A stretch of DNA of 64,000 bases from Prinia subflava (GCF_021018805.1 NC_086248.1:52395485-52459484); one strand, 5' to 3'. Positions 11,892 through 25,822 are shown, numbered from the stretch's first letter. Numbers and translations: made by a program. The notes: a model not told the origin generated them from the letters alone.

Positions 11892-14800
11892 TAGTACCTT
11901 TTGACCATGGAGCCAGAACCACAATATATGAAACTGCAGGCTAAACTGCAATCCCTGCAAATAGCATCTTCTCACTGTTGTACACTGTCATAACACTGAC
12001 ATTTCACATTTCATGTTCTAAATTGCAACATTGTCCTAGACATTAAGTATACAAAGAATAAGAGATGAAAATCAAAATAACTTACTCAAGATCAAAGAAA
12101 AACTCTGAAAGAAGATTGAGCATATTTTATTTTATTTTTCAGTATTTCTTTCAAATATCAGAACCCACAATATTCTGAGAACTGAACATTTAGCATAGCG
12201 CATTTGGCAAAGAACTCAATGACATCTGAATGGAAGGAAATAAATTGTAATGTCTTGTGTGAACACATGGTTTTTGAACCTTGTACAAGAAGACACAGAG
12301 CTTGGCTTTTCCATCCATGGCATATTCCTACCAAGATTTAACCTGCTGCTGGAGATCTTGCTTTGTATCACAACTGGAATGCTGTGCTTCACTGCAGCCT
12401 GCCATCTTTTCTCCAAAGTGCATACATGCCATAGTCCATCCTGCTAAACAACCATTCTGCCTGGTTGTTTAGGACCAACAAATTCCACTGGTATTTCAGT
12501 CTTTAGATGGTTTGCACTTCTGTGAATTATTCAGTAGTTTTTTCCCCTTATTTTCCATGGAAAATCGGTAGGAGTTTAGGATACTCATAGTCATGCAAAA
12601 TCCTACCTTAATCCCCATCTGCAAAATGCCTGAAGTTACTCCCTCCAAGAAGAGAGATATCCACTGAAGTCTGGCACAAGATCCAATGTTGTCACTTTTG
12701 TGTTAGAGGACAAGAACCAGTCAGTGCAATGACATATACATGATGCATTTATTTGAAGCCTATTGCTGTTTTATTGTGAAACTGGTGTAATGTGAAGTGT
12801 GTGATAATACATAATTGTTTCAAAAAATAAAATAATCTGGCTTTTGTTTTGTTCTGACCTCTTGACCAAACAAAACCCAACTGTTTTTAATTTCAGCATG
12901 ATGGGAGAGACAATGACCTTTCTCAAGCAACAACCAAGCTCCTACAACTTGATTGAGACCTTCCAAGAAAGAAAACAAAGTCTGAATTATGCCGGTCTCT
13001 TCAGACATAGAAGTTAAACAAAATCTCCTGCAAGGCAAATTTGATGAGGACTCTTACTAAATCAGTGATGTATGTGGGACAATATGAAAATGCATCCTAT
13101 TGTATTGTAGGTATAAAATTAATCAGCTATTTTACAATTAAATTGCATCATTTCAATGGGATATTAATTTTCTAATAAAATCCATCTTTAAGATGCTGAT
13201 TTCCTAGCTGTATGTTGCAGGAGGATATTGTAAAAGACTGGTTTCTTTTTCCTGTCAAACATGCCATGAGATGGACATATTACTGTGGAACTCAATACTT
13301 TTAGGTTTGTTTTCCTATTTATAGCTCTCTTAAATGTAGAACTAGATTTGTTGTTCACCATAGCTTGTTATGTAAAACAATGGTTGGATGTTCTTTACAG
13401 TAGAGGGCATTCCTGGTGTGGAAAAAGAAGTAATGTATCTAAATGTAAAGGATAAATCAAACTCAGCATATAAGCATCTGGTAAAATTTCCTGTTGTTCA
13501 GTAATTTGAATAGCATATGCTGCTGTAAGGTTTGTCATTAGGCTTGTACATAAACAGTGTTTTTAATATAGTTGTAGCCCTGTAAGTAGATTGTGTGCTG
13601 AGTTTTCATCATGCTTCATAGGAACTGCTTAGGCTGCTTTAGAAAGCCCTGCCTATATTTGCAGAAAAGTACATTTTCTAATTATGCTGATAGTTTCACA
13701 TGTTGAGAGAAATTTCTCAGCAATTTCATGCATTTGTGGCTGGATTTGGCTTTGTGTTTTTTTCATGTAAAAGTTGCTAGCATTTCTGAGCTCAAATCTT
13801 GTCACGGTAAGATGTCTTTGCATTTGAAATGACATGAGTAAAGGAATTCATTCTTCTGACAACCTCTGTTCTGCTTTTGTCAGTGGTAAATTCCAGCTCA
13901 AGGAGGTGTCAAATCACAATGAAGAGAGGTTTGCCAAGGAAAAAATAATGATAATTCACGCCTTACGGAAATTAAAATTCAAACCCACAAGCATGCATGT
14001 ATTAAAAGGAAAACCTCACTAGGTATGCAAAAATTAAAGCTACTGCGGCCTTAGTTTTCTAATTTTTTTTTGTAAAAAACAAAGTTGAGAAATAAGTGTG
14101 ATGCTTTGCTACAAAAAAATTCTAAGGAAAAAGAAACTCTTGTTTTCTAGCTATAAATGTTCTTTTTTCTTTGACCAAACCACATAATAATTTTCTTTCA
14201 GATAATTTCTTCAAAGTATTACCCATTTGTATAATTTCACAAAAAAACGTGCAGTACTTCTTGCATCTGCCTTTACTGTCTTGCTTTGTTGTTTTCAGTA
14301 GTACAGGCCTTGAGAATCGATGCGTCCTTAGTGTGTCTTGGAGGCATTCAGCGGTATCATATACTCAAATTAGATAGTGTCTGACTGATAAATATGTGGA
14401 TAATTAGAATTATGCCATGGAGAAGGCAGCCTTGCTAGAACAATATTCTGGATCCACAAATGACGTTAATGAGGACTGGTTACAAAGTGTGGGAGTTATG
14501 TTGGCCAGAGCAAGCCTAGAGTAAATCTGTGTGGCAGTGTGAACAGTGTGTGGTCACACCACACAGTAACAGCAGGATACAGACCTATGTGCTGGGAAAA
14601 AGTATATAACTTTTACTTAAGCTGCTAAGTATCCATGACAGCATAGGCTCTGCATTTCCTTTGCATGTGTTCCCATGCTTTTGCCATAGGAGGTGGCAAA
14701 ACTTGACATCCACAGGTACTCAGATAAGCCATGAACTCGTTCATTTCAGGCTCCTGACGGCTTCACTGCGCCGCTGACACACCGGGCACGCCTTTGCTCA

Positions 14801-14992
14801 GGTGGGGAGCCTGTGCCGCCGGTGCCTTGCGGCTCCTGGCTTCCCCTGGGGGGAAATCCCGAGTGCCTCCCCTGAGGGGGGGACAGCCGTGCCAGCCTGG
14901 GGTGCTGTGCCCTGGAGACGGCGAAGGCTCTGAGGCTCTGAGGGGCCGGCCCGGGCCGTGCGGGGGCCCCGCGGAGCGGCGCCGCCCGGGCC

Positions 14993-15011
14993 TGGCCGCC
15001 AGGGGGCGCCG
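14993..15011 (+). promoter_or_regulatory. Strong candidate CTCF binding motif
   Basis: TGGCCGCCAGGGGGCGCCG matches the vertebrate CTCF core (CC-x-CCAGGGGGCGC type) with all central G positions present. It lies about 105 bases upstream of the TPD52L1 ATG and just before the GC box, reading on the + strand. CTCF at promoters can act as a boundary or as a loop anchor, and motif orientation matters for looping. Occupancy cannot be judged from sequence. Confidence 0.6.
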
Positions 15012-15115
15012 CGGGGCGGGGCGGGAGCGGCGGGGCCCGGCCCCGGCTGTCAGCGCCGCCCGAGCCGCGCTGGAGCGGGCTCCGCGCCGCACGCACGGCT
15101 GAGCCCCGCGCTGCC

Positions 15116-15134
15116 ATGGAGCCCCAGGCACGCG
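15116..15134 (+). CDS. TPD52L1: TPD52L1 coding exon 1 (start codon, first 19 nt)
   Basis: This exon encodes MEPQAR plus the first base of a Gly codon. The ATG sits in a good Kozak context (GCTGCCATGG) within the CpG island. The donor GTGAGT follows at 15135, leaving phase 1. Joined to 33925 it reads MEPQARG-LLET, close to the human D53 start MEAQAQG-LLET as I remember it, and that supports this start over other ATGs in the island. The 5' UTR extends upstream, but its start cannot be fixed from sequence alone. Confidence 0.9.
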
Positions 15135-18100
15135 GTGAGTCTCGTCGGGACAGAGCCCTCCGGGGCGGCGCGGGGCTCCCGTCCCTGCCGCCCGGAGCTG
15201 CGCTCACCCCTCGGGGAGGGCCGAGCCGGCGCGGGGACAGCGCGAATTGCGGCGGGGGATGCCCGGGGCAGGGAGAGCCCGAGGGGAGCGGCGGCCCGGG
15301 GCGGGGCCGGTGAGTGGAGCGCGGCGCCCGGGCAGTGGCCCCAGGCTCGGCCGGGGAGCGCGGCGGCCCCGTCCTCCATCCCGAGCCGCTGTCCCCTTGG
15401 CTTTCCTTGTGGTTGGGATGTTGGCGGCCGCTCTCTCCTCCTACGAGCTATACACGTTTCGCGGTCAGGTAGCCGGCTGACAGCTCTGTGTTAAGGTAGT
15501 GCTGTCGAGGTTGTTTGAGGTATTCTTGTGTGTCCTGCTCCGCTGCCGGTCCTCCTCCCGGGGCAGGGCTGCAGCCGCTGCCTGCCGGGGAAAAGCGGGA
15601 CCGTGCGAGCCGGAGCCGGCATCGCCAGCCCCGTCCTGGAGGCAGCCGGAGGGCAGGAGCCGCCTCCAGCAGCGGAGACCCTGGGACTCGGCTTCCAGCA
15701 AGGCTCTGGATCCACCGAGAGCCGCTCAAAATTGCCTCCGCTAAAATGTTTCTGCAGCTTTGCAAACATGGCATTCATTCACTCGAAGTGAGCATTTTCT
15801 GATGCACATGTTACGGCTTATTTAGCTGTTCATATCTCTCTCTCGATCAAGTTAATTGGCGTCCAAAGAAGAGAAGGAACTTTCCATGCAAGTTACAAAT
15901 GATGTTTGGGTCCGCCTAAGAGATTTAGCACAGACAGGTCTTGCTCACCTTTATAGTCTTCCTTCTGTTTTCTAAAGAACCTAATGGCTTTGTCACACAG
16001 GAATACGCAGGTGGTACAAATAGTTCTGCAAAACCAGAATATTTAGGAAATCTTTTATGTCGTCTATAATTCAGGAAGATGAAATAAGCAAGAGACATAT
16101 GGTCGTTGAAACTGACTGAAAAAATAGGCTTCCTAATTCCTAACAAGATAGTTAAAATCTGCCTGAAACAAATACACTTAAAAGAGGCAATGTTGGCTGC
16201 AAATACCTTTGTATATAAAGGAATACAGTGGGAAATCTGAGTTCATGATGCTTGCGAATGAGAGCCTTTCTGGCAAGTGTTGTGTATGTTGCTATCCGAA
16301 TGGATGCATGGCTGAAGCTGCCTGCTAAAATAACACATCTGTGGCTCAGTTCTCAGGACTTTTAGAAGTCAGTATTAAGACTACAGGACCAGACTGTTAT
16401 TTAAACTAATTTTCTGAATACATCTGTATAGCTACCATGATGGGAGCTCCTATTCATTAAACAGGAACTTCATATGATACAGATTTTGGATAATTTCTTG
16501 TTTTGTAGAGCTGATGAAAAACAGTATCAGATTCTGGTTAGCTGGATAGTGATATAAGTACATGTGAATCTTTTGCCTTCTCTGACTAGTAAGATGAATA
16601 AATGCACGTGTTCTCAGTGTGTGTTAAAAATTTAGGTCAATAAATATGTTTTGCTAATGTATATTTGGGTCAGCAACACTGTTACTTCCCCAGGTCTTGA
16701 ATGAATTATTCTTTTAGATGAGTATCTATTGGCTAGTGAGAGAAGGTAAATTTTTCCTGTACTCAGTTCTTGAATCACTTTTTTCTTTGATTTCTCACCT
16801 GTGTGTTTTATTTCTACAGTCTCTCAGAACAGTCTCCTATTACGAAAAAAAAAAAAAAGAAAAAAAAAATATTGCTTTGATAAACTAGCAGTACAATCCA
16901 AGATTTTTGTGGTAGGTATTTGCATGCCAGCAAATCTTTGTTTTTACCCTCCCTTTCCTTCTAGACTTAATGTAGTGCATACTACTGCAATTAGGGAGCC
17001 TTGCTGGCAAAAAGAATTCAACTTGTACGTGTCTAATGCTGTCAAATTCAGTTGAGTACATTTAAGCACTGGCCAGAAGTCAGAATTTTTCAATCCCATT
17101 TACACGTTTTGCAGAGTACAGTTATAGCAGTTTAGTAACAAAACAGTCACAATTTGCTTGAAACACTGCTCTACTTCCAATATCTCCTTAAGCAGCAGGA
17201 GAAATGTATATACATTTGAATGAGTTTATTAATTGCTTCTAAAGAACTTTCAGATGCCCACAGAGAAAGGAATCTTGAATGGTTTGTTCCAGTGTGCGCT
17301 GCTGGGGTATTGTGTTCCAACTGAAAAGATAAAGAAAAAAAGCTATGCATTTAAAAGCATAATTGTGTAGTTTGTGCCATTTCATATTGTCCTTAAGGCA
17401 GGCTATGCCTGAGTAGAGCAATTTTATGTTCAAGAAATGCATGCAAGTATAAAACACAGATTTCTTCAGAACAGGAAAATAATTTTTGTCAGCATTTTTA
17501 CATAGCAGCATGAGTCAACTTCATGAGTCTTAACACAATTGTGGAAAAAAAAATTGTCCTGTGTAAATGTATCAAGGTACTGGGTAGAGGTCACAGCTAA
17601 CACCATGAGTTTCTGCGTCATTCAAGGCACAACGTAGTACCTGCCCGTGCCCCAAAGACCCTGGAAATTAAATGCTCTGATATTTACTTTGAAGTAGTAG
17701 GGAAAGTTCATGGACTGAAACTGTTATTACTGGAATTACTGTTATACTTAAACATATTGAGTATGTTGGCAGCATTCATGTGAATGAACTAGGTGAGACA
17801 GTCAACCAGACAGAGGGTAATAGTAATTCATGTTAAAATTATTTTCTTAAGAAATAACCATATGTTCCATGTAAACAAATTCATGTGTGTAATAAAAATA
17901 ATAAATTTTACTCTATAAAGATTTTATCTTTAAGCCTCTGAGTGCTTTTCTCTTTGATTACTTTTTGTTCTTAATGGAAGAGCTGACCCGTGAACACACC
18001 GGCTAGGCTTGTACTAGGTGCTAAAAATTTCATAAGAGCATATTTGTTTTCCTTCCTATGGCTGCCAGTCATTTCTCAAGTGAAAAGTTTGGAAATCTGA

Positions 18101-18285
18101 AGAATGGTGTTTTTCTTTGAAAGGGAGAAAGATTCAAACTGACTTTGCTTCTCATCATACTCATTCTACTCCAGGTCCAGATTAACTGACTATCACATGT
18201 AGTCTTGCTTTCCATTTTAAAACTGTGAATGTCCTGTAATGATGACAGTACTATGGAGTCCTACTCTGTCTCTCATCTGAGGAGA

Positions 18286-18318
18286 TGTTAAAAAGTCATA
18301 TCTCGTGACTTTTTAACA
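18286..18318. repeat. Perfect 13-bp inverted repeat, 7-nt loop
   Basis: TGTTAAAAAGTCA (18286-18298) is followed after TATCTCG by its exact reverse complement (18306-18318). It lies in intron 1 and is isolated. It would form a hairpin in the pre-mRNA. Confidence 0.9.
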
Positions 18319-21300
18319 CTGGATCTTTGCTCATTACACATTTTTCTCCTTTTGCAATAATCCTCCATTTCTTCATGCATCCAGATATAGTTGTACCTTC
18401 TTTCCCTGTCACATCCTCTCTTGGTTCTTACTCTGATGAAGAGCTTTGATGTGCAGCTTTCTGCTCCCTTTTCACCTACACAGGTAGCTCACAGCTGCTT
18501 GTACTCCTGGCCTCTGAAGGGGTTTTGTGGTGTTTCCCTGTCCTAGCAATTCTCCTTAGAGCTATTCCTGACAGATGTTCTGCATCCTCAGCCAGTTGTT
18601 CACCGTAGCCTTAATAGCCTGTGTTGGCTACCCTCACCTCTGTCAGGTATTGTGGTGAGAGCTGTGGTTAGTTCAGATGTTGGGTGACTTTCTCAAGGCC
18701 TTATCTTGCAGGCCTGCAGCCCCTCACTTCCTCTCTCTGCTGTGTGCAGCTGCCACACTCCTTCTGGCATCTTCTAGCCAAGCTGCATCTGCCCTGTGAT
18801 GTCATAGAGCAGAGAGGCAGCACCTTGGCATGAGCATTGGAGTGGAGCTTGTGATCAGAGGAATATCGCCAGGAGTCACAGCATTAGCCCAGTGCCCTCT
18901 CCCTGCCACAGTGGCACCTGCCATCTCAGTCAGGTGGTCTGAGGTCTCCATGGTGGGAAGCAGTGGTGAGGAAGACTTGTGTCACCTGTGATATGATGTA
19001 CAAGACTTGCCAAAATGGCATTGGCAGCTTGGTCAGCATTCTGTGCCCTTGCTAGCTACTCATATGGTTACTAATCCACATAGGAATGTGGATAGAGTCA
19101 AGTCTTGCAGTGGGAAGGTGGGGATAGAGAATACACGATGATGTTACCTCATTGCAGCAGCAGTGCTGTAGCCGTCACACCAAAGCAGTGCCATGGTGAA
19201 GACGGGAGCATCTTCCTTATCCTTTTGTTAGAGTCTGGTGCTTTACCGAGCAGCACTGACTGTTTTGATCTATATTCACCTTTTTCTCCTAAGGATGGTG
19301 TGAAACTACTGATTTGGAGCTGATTTAGTGTAATTGTTTTATGAGAAGTGCCTGTCCACATGTGCTTTTTGAAGCATCAGGATTCACTCTAGTTTTCCAG
19401 GGGTTTGTGCTGTCTCTGTACTGCCTTGTAGAGCTCAGCATTGCCCCACCATGAAAGCAAGAGAAGGGACTTCACAAAGGGTCAGGAGAATATTGGAGTT
19501 ATTGAACCAGCCAGTGATAACCTGCTTGTTTCACTGCACGATGGAAGTTTCAGCTGCTGTGTTAATAAGACCTCATGAAAAGGAGGTCAGGTGAAAAAGG
19601 CAGGGTTGTAATTTATGATAGGATTCTTAAATATTTAACAATAGTTCGCAAAGCTCAAAATAATAGCTCTTTCATGCTTTTTATACCACAAGGAGAGAAA
19701 ATGCATGTGTGGAATGAGTTATTTGGTATATCAGATCTTAAGCAAGTCAATGCAGTGCTTCTCTTATGCTTTTGAACCTGTTCTTTCAGCTTCATGACTC
19801 TTGTCACAGGTTGAAATTCCATTTGCTGAGGCTGAGAAAATTTGAGTGGCTTCATGCTACACCTGAGAACTGAAAATAGCATACTGTGAGATTCAGAAAT
19901 GAGATATAAAAAAAGAGACCTCATCTAAAATCTAGGGCCAGTCTTACAAACCTTTTTAACTTTGACAGTTTTGCAGCCATGAGGACATAAAATGTAGAGC
20001 ATGCTAAAACAAAGACATTTAACCCATGTTTTAAAATTCTTGCTGTTTTTTTTTTCTCCTGTGTCTTATTTTCACGGGTCTGGTGGTATGAGCCCTACAA
20101 AGCAGCACAAGTATAATCTGAGTCTGCTCTCTGTACTAAAGTGTGCTAGCAGAAAGATGAGTTTGCTGATGCTATCCTGATGTGCCTCACTGACTAGTAC
20201 AGTAGAGAAATGTGTGGAACTTTTGAGTGCTTTGCTTAGGCCATGTGCTGCTTGAGGAATGCGGCACAACCATGGCTGAAGATTGCAGAGGATTTGAAGG
20301 AATGTCATCATATTTAGAAATGCATGTATCATTTGGTAGCTTGTTATAGAGCAATCCTGGAATTTGGATTTAGAAAGAATGTACTCAGCCCTTGATTCAG
20401 GAAGTGTTTTCAGGGTAAAATGAATTACTGCTTTCTAATTGGAAAATACCTCTTGAGGTTATAGATAAAATGAGATCTAGGCAGGCTAGTTTTATCTGAT
20501 TTTATTTGTATCTCATAGAAATGCACACTTGCAATGCCAAATTTTATATATGTAATATGCTGTAGTCATATCACTGCTATCTAAACAGGGCCTTTTGGCT
20601 GCTGCATGCTCTGGACCCATCTTGTGTGAGAAATGGTGAGAATGGACATATACAGATTTTAGTATCAGATGTCACACTGACTTTCTTCAAAACCCTTCAA
20701 AACTATATAAGTGGATTTGTTTGATTCTTTAGAACAGAGGTAATATTACTTAGTCATCTTTGAGGTCCATGGATTAAAATTGTATCTATCTAGACTATCA
20801 TGATTATACTTCTACATCCATGATGTGGTTAAGTGTGGCAGATGAGTAATTGTAAAAGACATATTTAGCAAGTGCTTGTATTGTACTTTAGCAGTGAATC
20901 TCCCTTTCTCTTGTGCTCTCAGTCTCTCTCTCACTTCATACAAAGAAATAGAACAACAGCAGTGAGGATCTTGCTGCAAATGTTCTTATTGAAGAGTATA
21001 AAACAAGTGCAAGAATGCAACAACTAAGAAGTAATACTTCCTGAAGTGTCATCCTACCATAAAGATAAAGCTCTTATAGTGTCTTCAATTTTCACTCTTC
21101 TGCTTGGGTACATTTTACCTTTTCTACACGTTTAGGATTTAAAATCGCTGGATGATAAAAAGGGCTTCTAAAATGCTGCTTTTGTTAATTAATTACTTTT
21201 GTGTAAGATTTCTTGAACTTTTTTATCCTTTGTTACTTATTCCAGGAAAATTTTATTGTGCTTATATTAATGGTAAGTGGTTAGTGGCATAATGAAGTGC

Positions 21301-24300
21301 AGGATCCACGGTTGGATCCCCAAGCAGACAAGAAAGATCCTACTGTAAGTAGTTGCATAAAATACTAGGAATTTCTGTATTCTCTTCACATTACCAGTCA
21401 TGTTTTCTTATGTAAGCTGGTTGTTGAAAAATATCTCATGCTTGTAGCTAAAACCCCAGTCTTTTACGGCAAAGACAAGTTTACAGAGAAAAAGAAAAGT
21501 AATGGTTACGTGTGTGTATCCCATGGTCAGATAAAATAGCTTCTCTCATTTAGCCTGCTCTCCTACTAACAGGCTTTCAGATGCTTAGGAGCTATGTAGT
21601 CAGAGATCCAGTTCTTGGATAATTTTTTACATCTTTGCCTTTCTAGTCACTGAAGGAGAATCCAGGGAGCTCAGAGAAGAGGTCTGGGGTATGAAGAGCA
21701 GAAGGAGGTCTAATGACTTGTGTCATTTCCAGAAATGGAAGGCAATGATATGTTTTGAGCAGTCAGTTCCTTCTGAAGAAAGAAGGGCTGTCAGAAAGAA
21801 TGCATATTTCTGGGGTTTTTTTTTGTTGGTCTTCTAGGATTTCCTTTCTGTAAAGTTGTCCTGCTCTCACCACTAATGTATTTTAGCCAGCAATTATACT
21901 TGCTGTCAACCACGAACATAATGAAAGTACACAGCAACTAGAACACGAGTGGTGCTTTAGGCAGAGAGAAAGCTAAAACTACATTCCTAAAAAACTGAAA
22001 ACAAGTGTGAAGTGTCTATAGATACAGTGTTTATTTTCCCAGTGAAAAGTGTTTGCACAAAACGTTTACATAGCGGGCAGCGCAGTTTGTTTTCATGTGC
22101 TTTCTTGCTGAAAGGGCTACTTTTGTTTGTTGATCAATGAAGTTGTTAGGACCAGACCCTCTCCAACCTGTTTCTTCCTCTATTGCAAACCATTCCTTCT
22201 GGTTTTTTCTTTACATTTATACAGTCTGATTTTTCTCTGGTGTTTGCATTAATTTGTGAAACACCCTTCTTCCTTATCCATTGAAATACACAAGTTTTCT
22301 CTCTTTAGTACTTGTGCCATGCTTTCAAATTGTATTTAATAATTGCCTAATAATTAAAATTACTAAAATATAATTTATAAATAAAGCCTAATTTAAAACT
22401 ATGTATGGTATGAATTTAAAAGGTATGATTTATGTTCTGTAAATATTTATAAAAGGTAGCTGAAGGGAGGTAATGCTTTCTATGTTTGCTTCTTCAGTAA
22501 AAAGTTAGGTTTTTCTGTGTTCACCTGTTTGTTAAATTGTCTTTTCACTAGAGTCCTCACCAGGAGATTGCCTTGCCACTTGGGTTGGGGCTAAGGTGAT
22601 GAAGGTTTGTGGTTACAAAAAGGTGGCTCTAAAAGTTTTAAAATACTTCTGCATAGTTGCCTCAGAATAACTATTTTCATTGTGCTTTAGGTGGATTTAG
22701 TAGTAACTTGTCAAGCTGATATTGGCTCAGGCATTTTAGGTGCTTATCTAATCCCTCTCTCTATGTTTCTCACTTGAATTAAAATGTTCTTAAATGCACA
22801 GACTAGACTTCAGGTCACACTAAGATCTTTGCAGGATGATATGGAGCAAATGTGTCTAGTTAGACGATCTTCTGAAGTCCTTAGATGCATTATATTCTTT
22901 CTCTGGTGCATGCTGGGCTGTTACAGGCTAAGTTTTCATTTAAAAGTGATCAGAGATAGTTGTATTTAAACAGATCCAGATTTTTCTTAGAGACGAGTAA
23001 AATATATGTACATTACAGAGTTAGAGGGGCAATTATGCCAGGAACAGAAGATTATCTTGTGCTCAAAGTATTTTAGGTAGATGGCAGCTATTAACTTATT
23101 ATTGTGGGAGGAAGGAATCAAAGTCATAATCAGAGAGAATGATTTTTTGCCATGTCATTACCTAACCAGTGCTGTGCACTATTATGTGCATATGAAGAAC
23201 CAGTTAAGCCATGCGCTGTTCCAAGAGAAAACCCTTCAGTCATGTAGTGGGATGGGTGGTTCAGAACTCTGATAGCAAAGAAAAGATGACGGTGAAGAAG
23301 GAGCAATTACTTGAATAGCCTGACTGATTAAAAAAAAAAAGGCCGTTGAATAATATCATTCAAACATTCATATAAAATGAATCACAGTGCAGACTTGAAG
23401 ACTTAAATAAGGTCTTTGCAGAGCTAAATAACAGATTTTATCGAGAAACTGGAAGTCAAATACTACAGGTGAAGGAAAAATGTGTTCTCTTGGTTTTAAA
23501 TTGCTTCAGAAAACAGAAGCATAGATAATCAGCAATATAGATGAAGCCTGCAATAAGCACAAGGAATAAAGAAGAGTATGTAATGATAATAGTTTGTACA
23601 CATTTAGGAGAGGCTCAAAGATAGGAACTAGGTTTAGACCTAGATCCAGATTAGAAGGCTTCTCAGATGTGTCCAGTTCTGCACAGAAATATCGAGCATG
23701 GACATGTCCTGAAAAAGGAGTGGCAGTATTTTGGTAATAGTTATGTGTGTGGGAGTCAAGGATGGGGAGGGTAAGAAGAGAGAAAAAATTAACAATTGAG
23801 TAGGGATGAAGATGTGAATGAAAGTTACTAGCAGAGATGCAAGTATTGGAGTTCTTGTTTATTTCAGAAAAGTACGTTGTGTTATGTCCATCTTGCAACA
23901 ACTTCCTCAGTAAAATATTCTTACTTAGGGTAGTAGAAGAGTAAAGAGAAGGACCATCTTATGTTCTTTCTCATTTTCTGAAGGTACTGAAGTTAAAATA
24001 GGCATTATTTCACACTGGGTTCTGTAAACATTCTAGGTTGGAGGTTTGATATTCTTGCCTCTTGAGTGCAATCTCAGCAGCATGGCACTCATGACATGTA
24101 TTTAGCTAAACCCCGTCCTTCTCTTGCCCATTGGCCTGCCATTGCCTGTGCCCACAGCAGCTGTCAGAGAAGTTCACCCACTTGGCTTCAGGGCTTATCT
24201 TCCCAGCTGATCTTCAAGAAAAAAAAAAAACCACACTCTGTCTGTGTCAGCTGCCATTTTCTGCTGATTTTGAGGGTGAACCTCAAAGACTGAGGCTGTA

Positions 24301-25383
24301 TGGTGTGGCTGGAAGTGCCAGTCCCTCTCCTGGTCCAATAAATAGCCCCTCTTCCTGAAGCACAGTCTTTGTGTCACTAGGATGGCTGCATGGGGCATGC
24401 CACCTGTTTCTACACAGATAGCCAGGGCCCTAAACCCCAAGTGCCTCCACTCAGAACCCCACTAAACAAAACATTTCTTTGTAATGGTGTTTTATATAAT
24501 ACTGCGTGGGCAAAGCCACAAAGTTAATGATGCCAAAAACTCGGGAGGCCTTAACATAGAGCTTAACACTAGGAGCAGAATAGTAAGTGCTTCATTTCAC
24601 ACCTCAGGATGCTGGCAAAAAAGCTTGTGGGAAAAACAAATGAAAGTTGGAGCTGGACAGGCCCAGATAGATGGTGCTCTTCTGACTGAGAAGTGTTTTG
24701 TCAGGTCAGTGTGCAAAGAATTGCTGTTAGACTAATTCTGGATTCCAGGTTTATCAGAGCAACCCACTGCAGCAAGACATCCTGGCTGAAAAGCAGTGCA
24801 TCTGCAAGAAGTTGTGTGGCACTAAAGTGAGCTGTTTGTCAATAGATTTGGAGTATTTCCTTTAAAAAATAAAAAATCATTTCAGGTTGAATACAGTGCC
24901 TGTGCAACATGGCCATTGTCTCTATTAAAATGTGTTGTCTTCAAATAATATTCATATAAGGGAGCTTTGGTTTTATTGGTTTTAAGTAAATTGTGTTGCA
25001 GGTAGATGCATCCAAGAGTAGGTCAAGTTTATTTAGGGAAGACTAGTGGATGTTTCCACTATCATATGACACACACCCCCACAACCACCCCACCCCTTTG
25101 GGAGGGCACAAGTGCACTGGTGCAGAGCAGCTAGTCTTAATGATGAAGGGATTAAGGGGCGAAGCAGGTGCTGCTTAAAAATGGGGAGTTGAGAGGGAGG
25201 AGGACACAACACACTGGACATATCTGCTCTGAGAAGTGTGTTGATTCACTGCCTCATTTTGGTGGCCATGAGCTTTTACATAATGTAACATAAATGATTA
25301 AGGAAAAACTCTGAGAAAAGGAACTGTACCTTTCTGCCATCTTAGAGAGTGATGTCAGCTCTGGGGCCTCCAACTTAAGAAAG

Positions 25384-25822
25384 GCATGGAGGGCCATAGA
25401 GATAATGAGAGAGCTGGAGCACCTCTCCTAAGAAAACAGGTTGAGAGAGTTAGTATTGTTGAGCTTGGAAAAGAAAAGGCTTTGAGGAGACCTTACGGCA
25501 CCTTCCAATACCTGAAGGGGTCTACAAGAGAACTGAAGGGACTTGTTTCAAGGACATGTAGTGGCAGGACAAGGGGAAATGGCTTGAAACTGACAGAGAA
25601 GGTTTAGATTAAATACTAGGATGAAATTATTTACAGTGAGGGTGGTGAGACAAAGGAACAGGTTACCCAGAGAAGTGGATGCCCCGTCCTTGGAAGTGCT
25701 GAAGGCCAGGTTGTTTGGCGCTTTGAGCAACCTGGTCTAATGGAAGGTGTCTCTGCCCAGGGCAGGGTGGTTCGAAGTAGGTGATCTTTTAGGTCCCTTC
25801 CAACTCAAACTATTCTATGATT
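25384..25822 (+). mobile_element. CR1 LINE 3' end, well preserved
   Basis: About 440 bases follow the avian CR1 3' consensus nearly throughout: GAGCTGGAGCACCTCTCCTA, then the GAGACCTTACGGCACCTTCC block, GTGAGGGTGGTGAGACA, GAGCAACCTGGTCTAATGGA, and the terminal TCCCTTCCAACTCAAAC plus ATTCTATGATT. It is 5'-truncated, as most genomic CR1 copies are, and lies in the same orientation as TPD52L1. It looks younger than the other CR1 pieces in the window. Confidence 0.9.

Larger units (their letters stand above)
11302..14739. other. Non-coding DNA between the LTR and the CpG island
   Basis: AT-rich sequence without a recognisable gene. It holds a weak CR1-like piece (about 11540-11700) and a 21-bp tandem duplication at 11850-11891 in which only the last base differs between copies. 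From about 14640 base composition begins to rise toward the promoter CpG island. Distal promoter elements of TPD52L1 could lie here, but none could be identified. Confidence 0.6.
14740..15740 (+). promoter_or_regulatory. TPD52L1: CpG-island promoter of TPD52L1
   Basis: About 1 kb of GC- and CpG-rich DNA stands out sharply from the AT-rich flanks. It surrounds the TPD52L1 start codon and extends into intron 1. There is a GC box (GGGGCGGGGC, 15013-15022) about 100 bases before the ATG, further GC-rich runs, and no TATA box at a fitting distance. This is the usual form of a broad, housekeeping-like vertebrate promoter. Several long open frames on both strands here follow from the low stop-codon density of GC-rich DNA and are not taken as genes. 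Confidence 0.85.

Noticed and set aside
1..14739. Coding exons of RNF217, expected upstream by vertebrate synteny
   Set aside because: No RING/IBR-type cysteine pattern was seen in any frame. Only a 3' UTR could lie here, and I cannot show that.
14746..15802. Cluster of overlapping open frames up to 178 codons on both strands
   Set aside because: Low stop density of the CpG island. Only the 19 coding bases from 15116 fit a known protein; the rest are Arg/Pro/Gly/Ala-rich and unrelated to any family.
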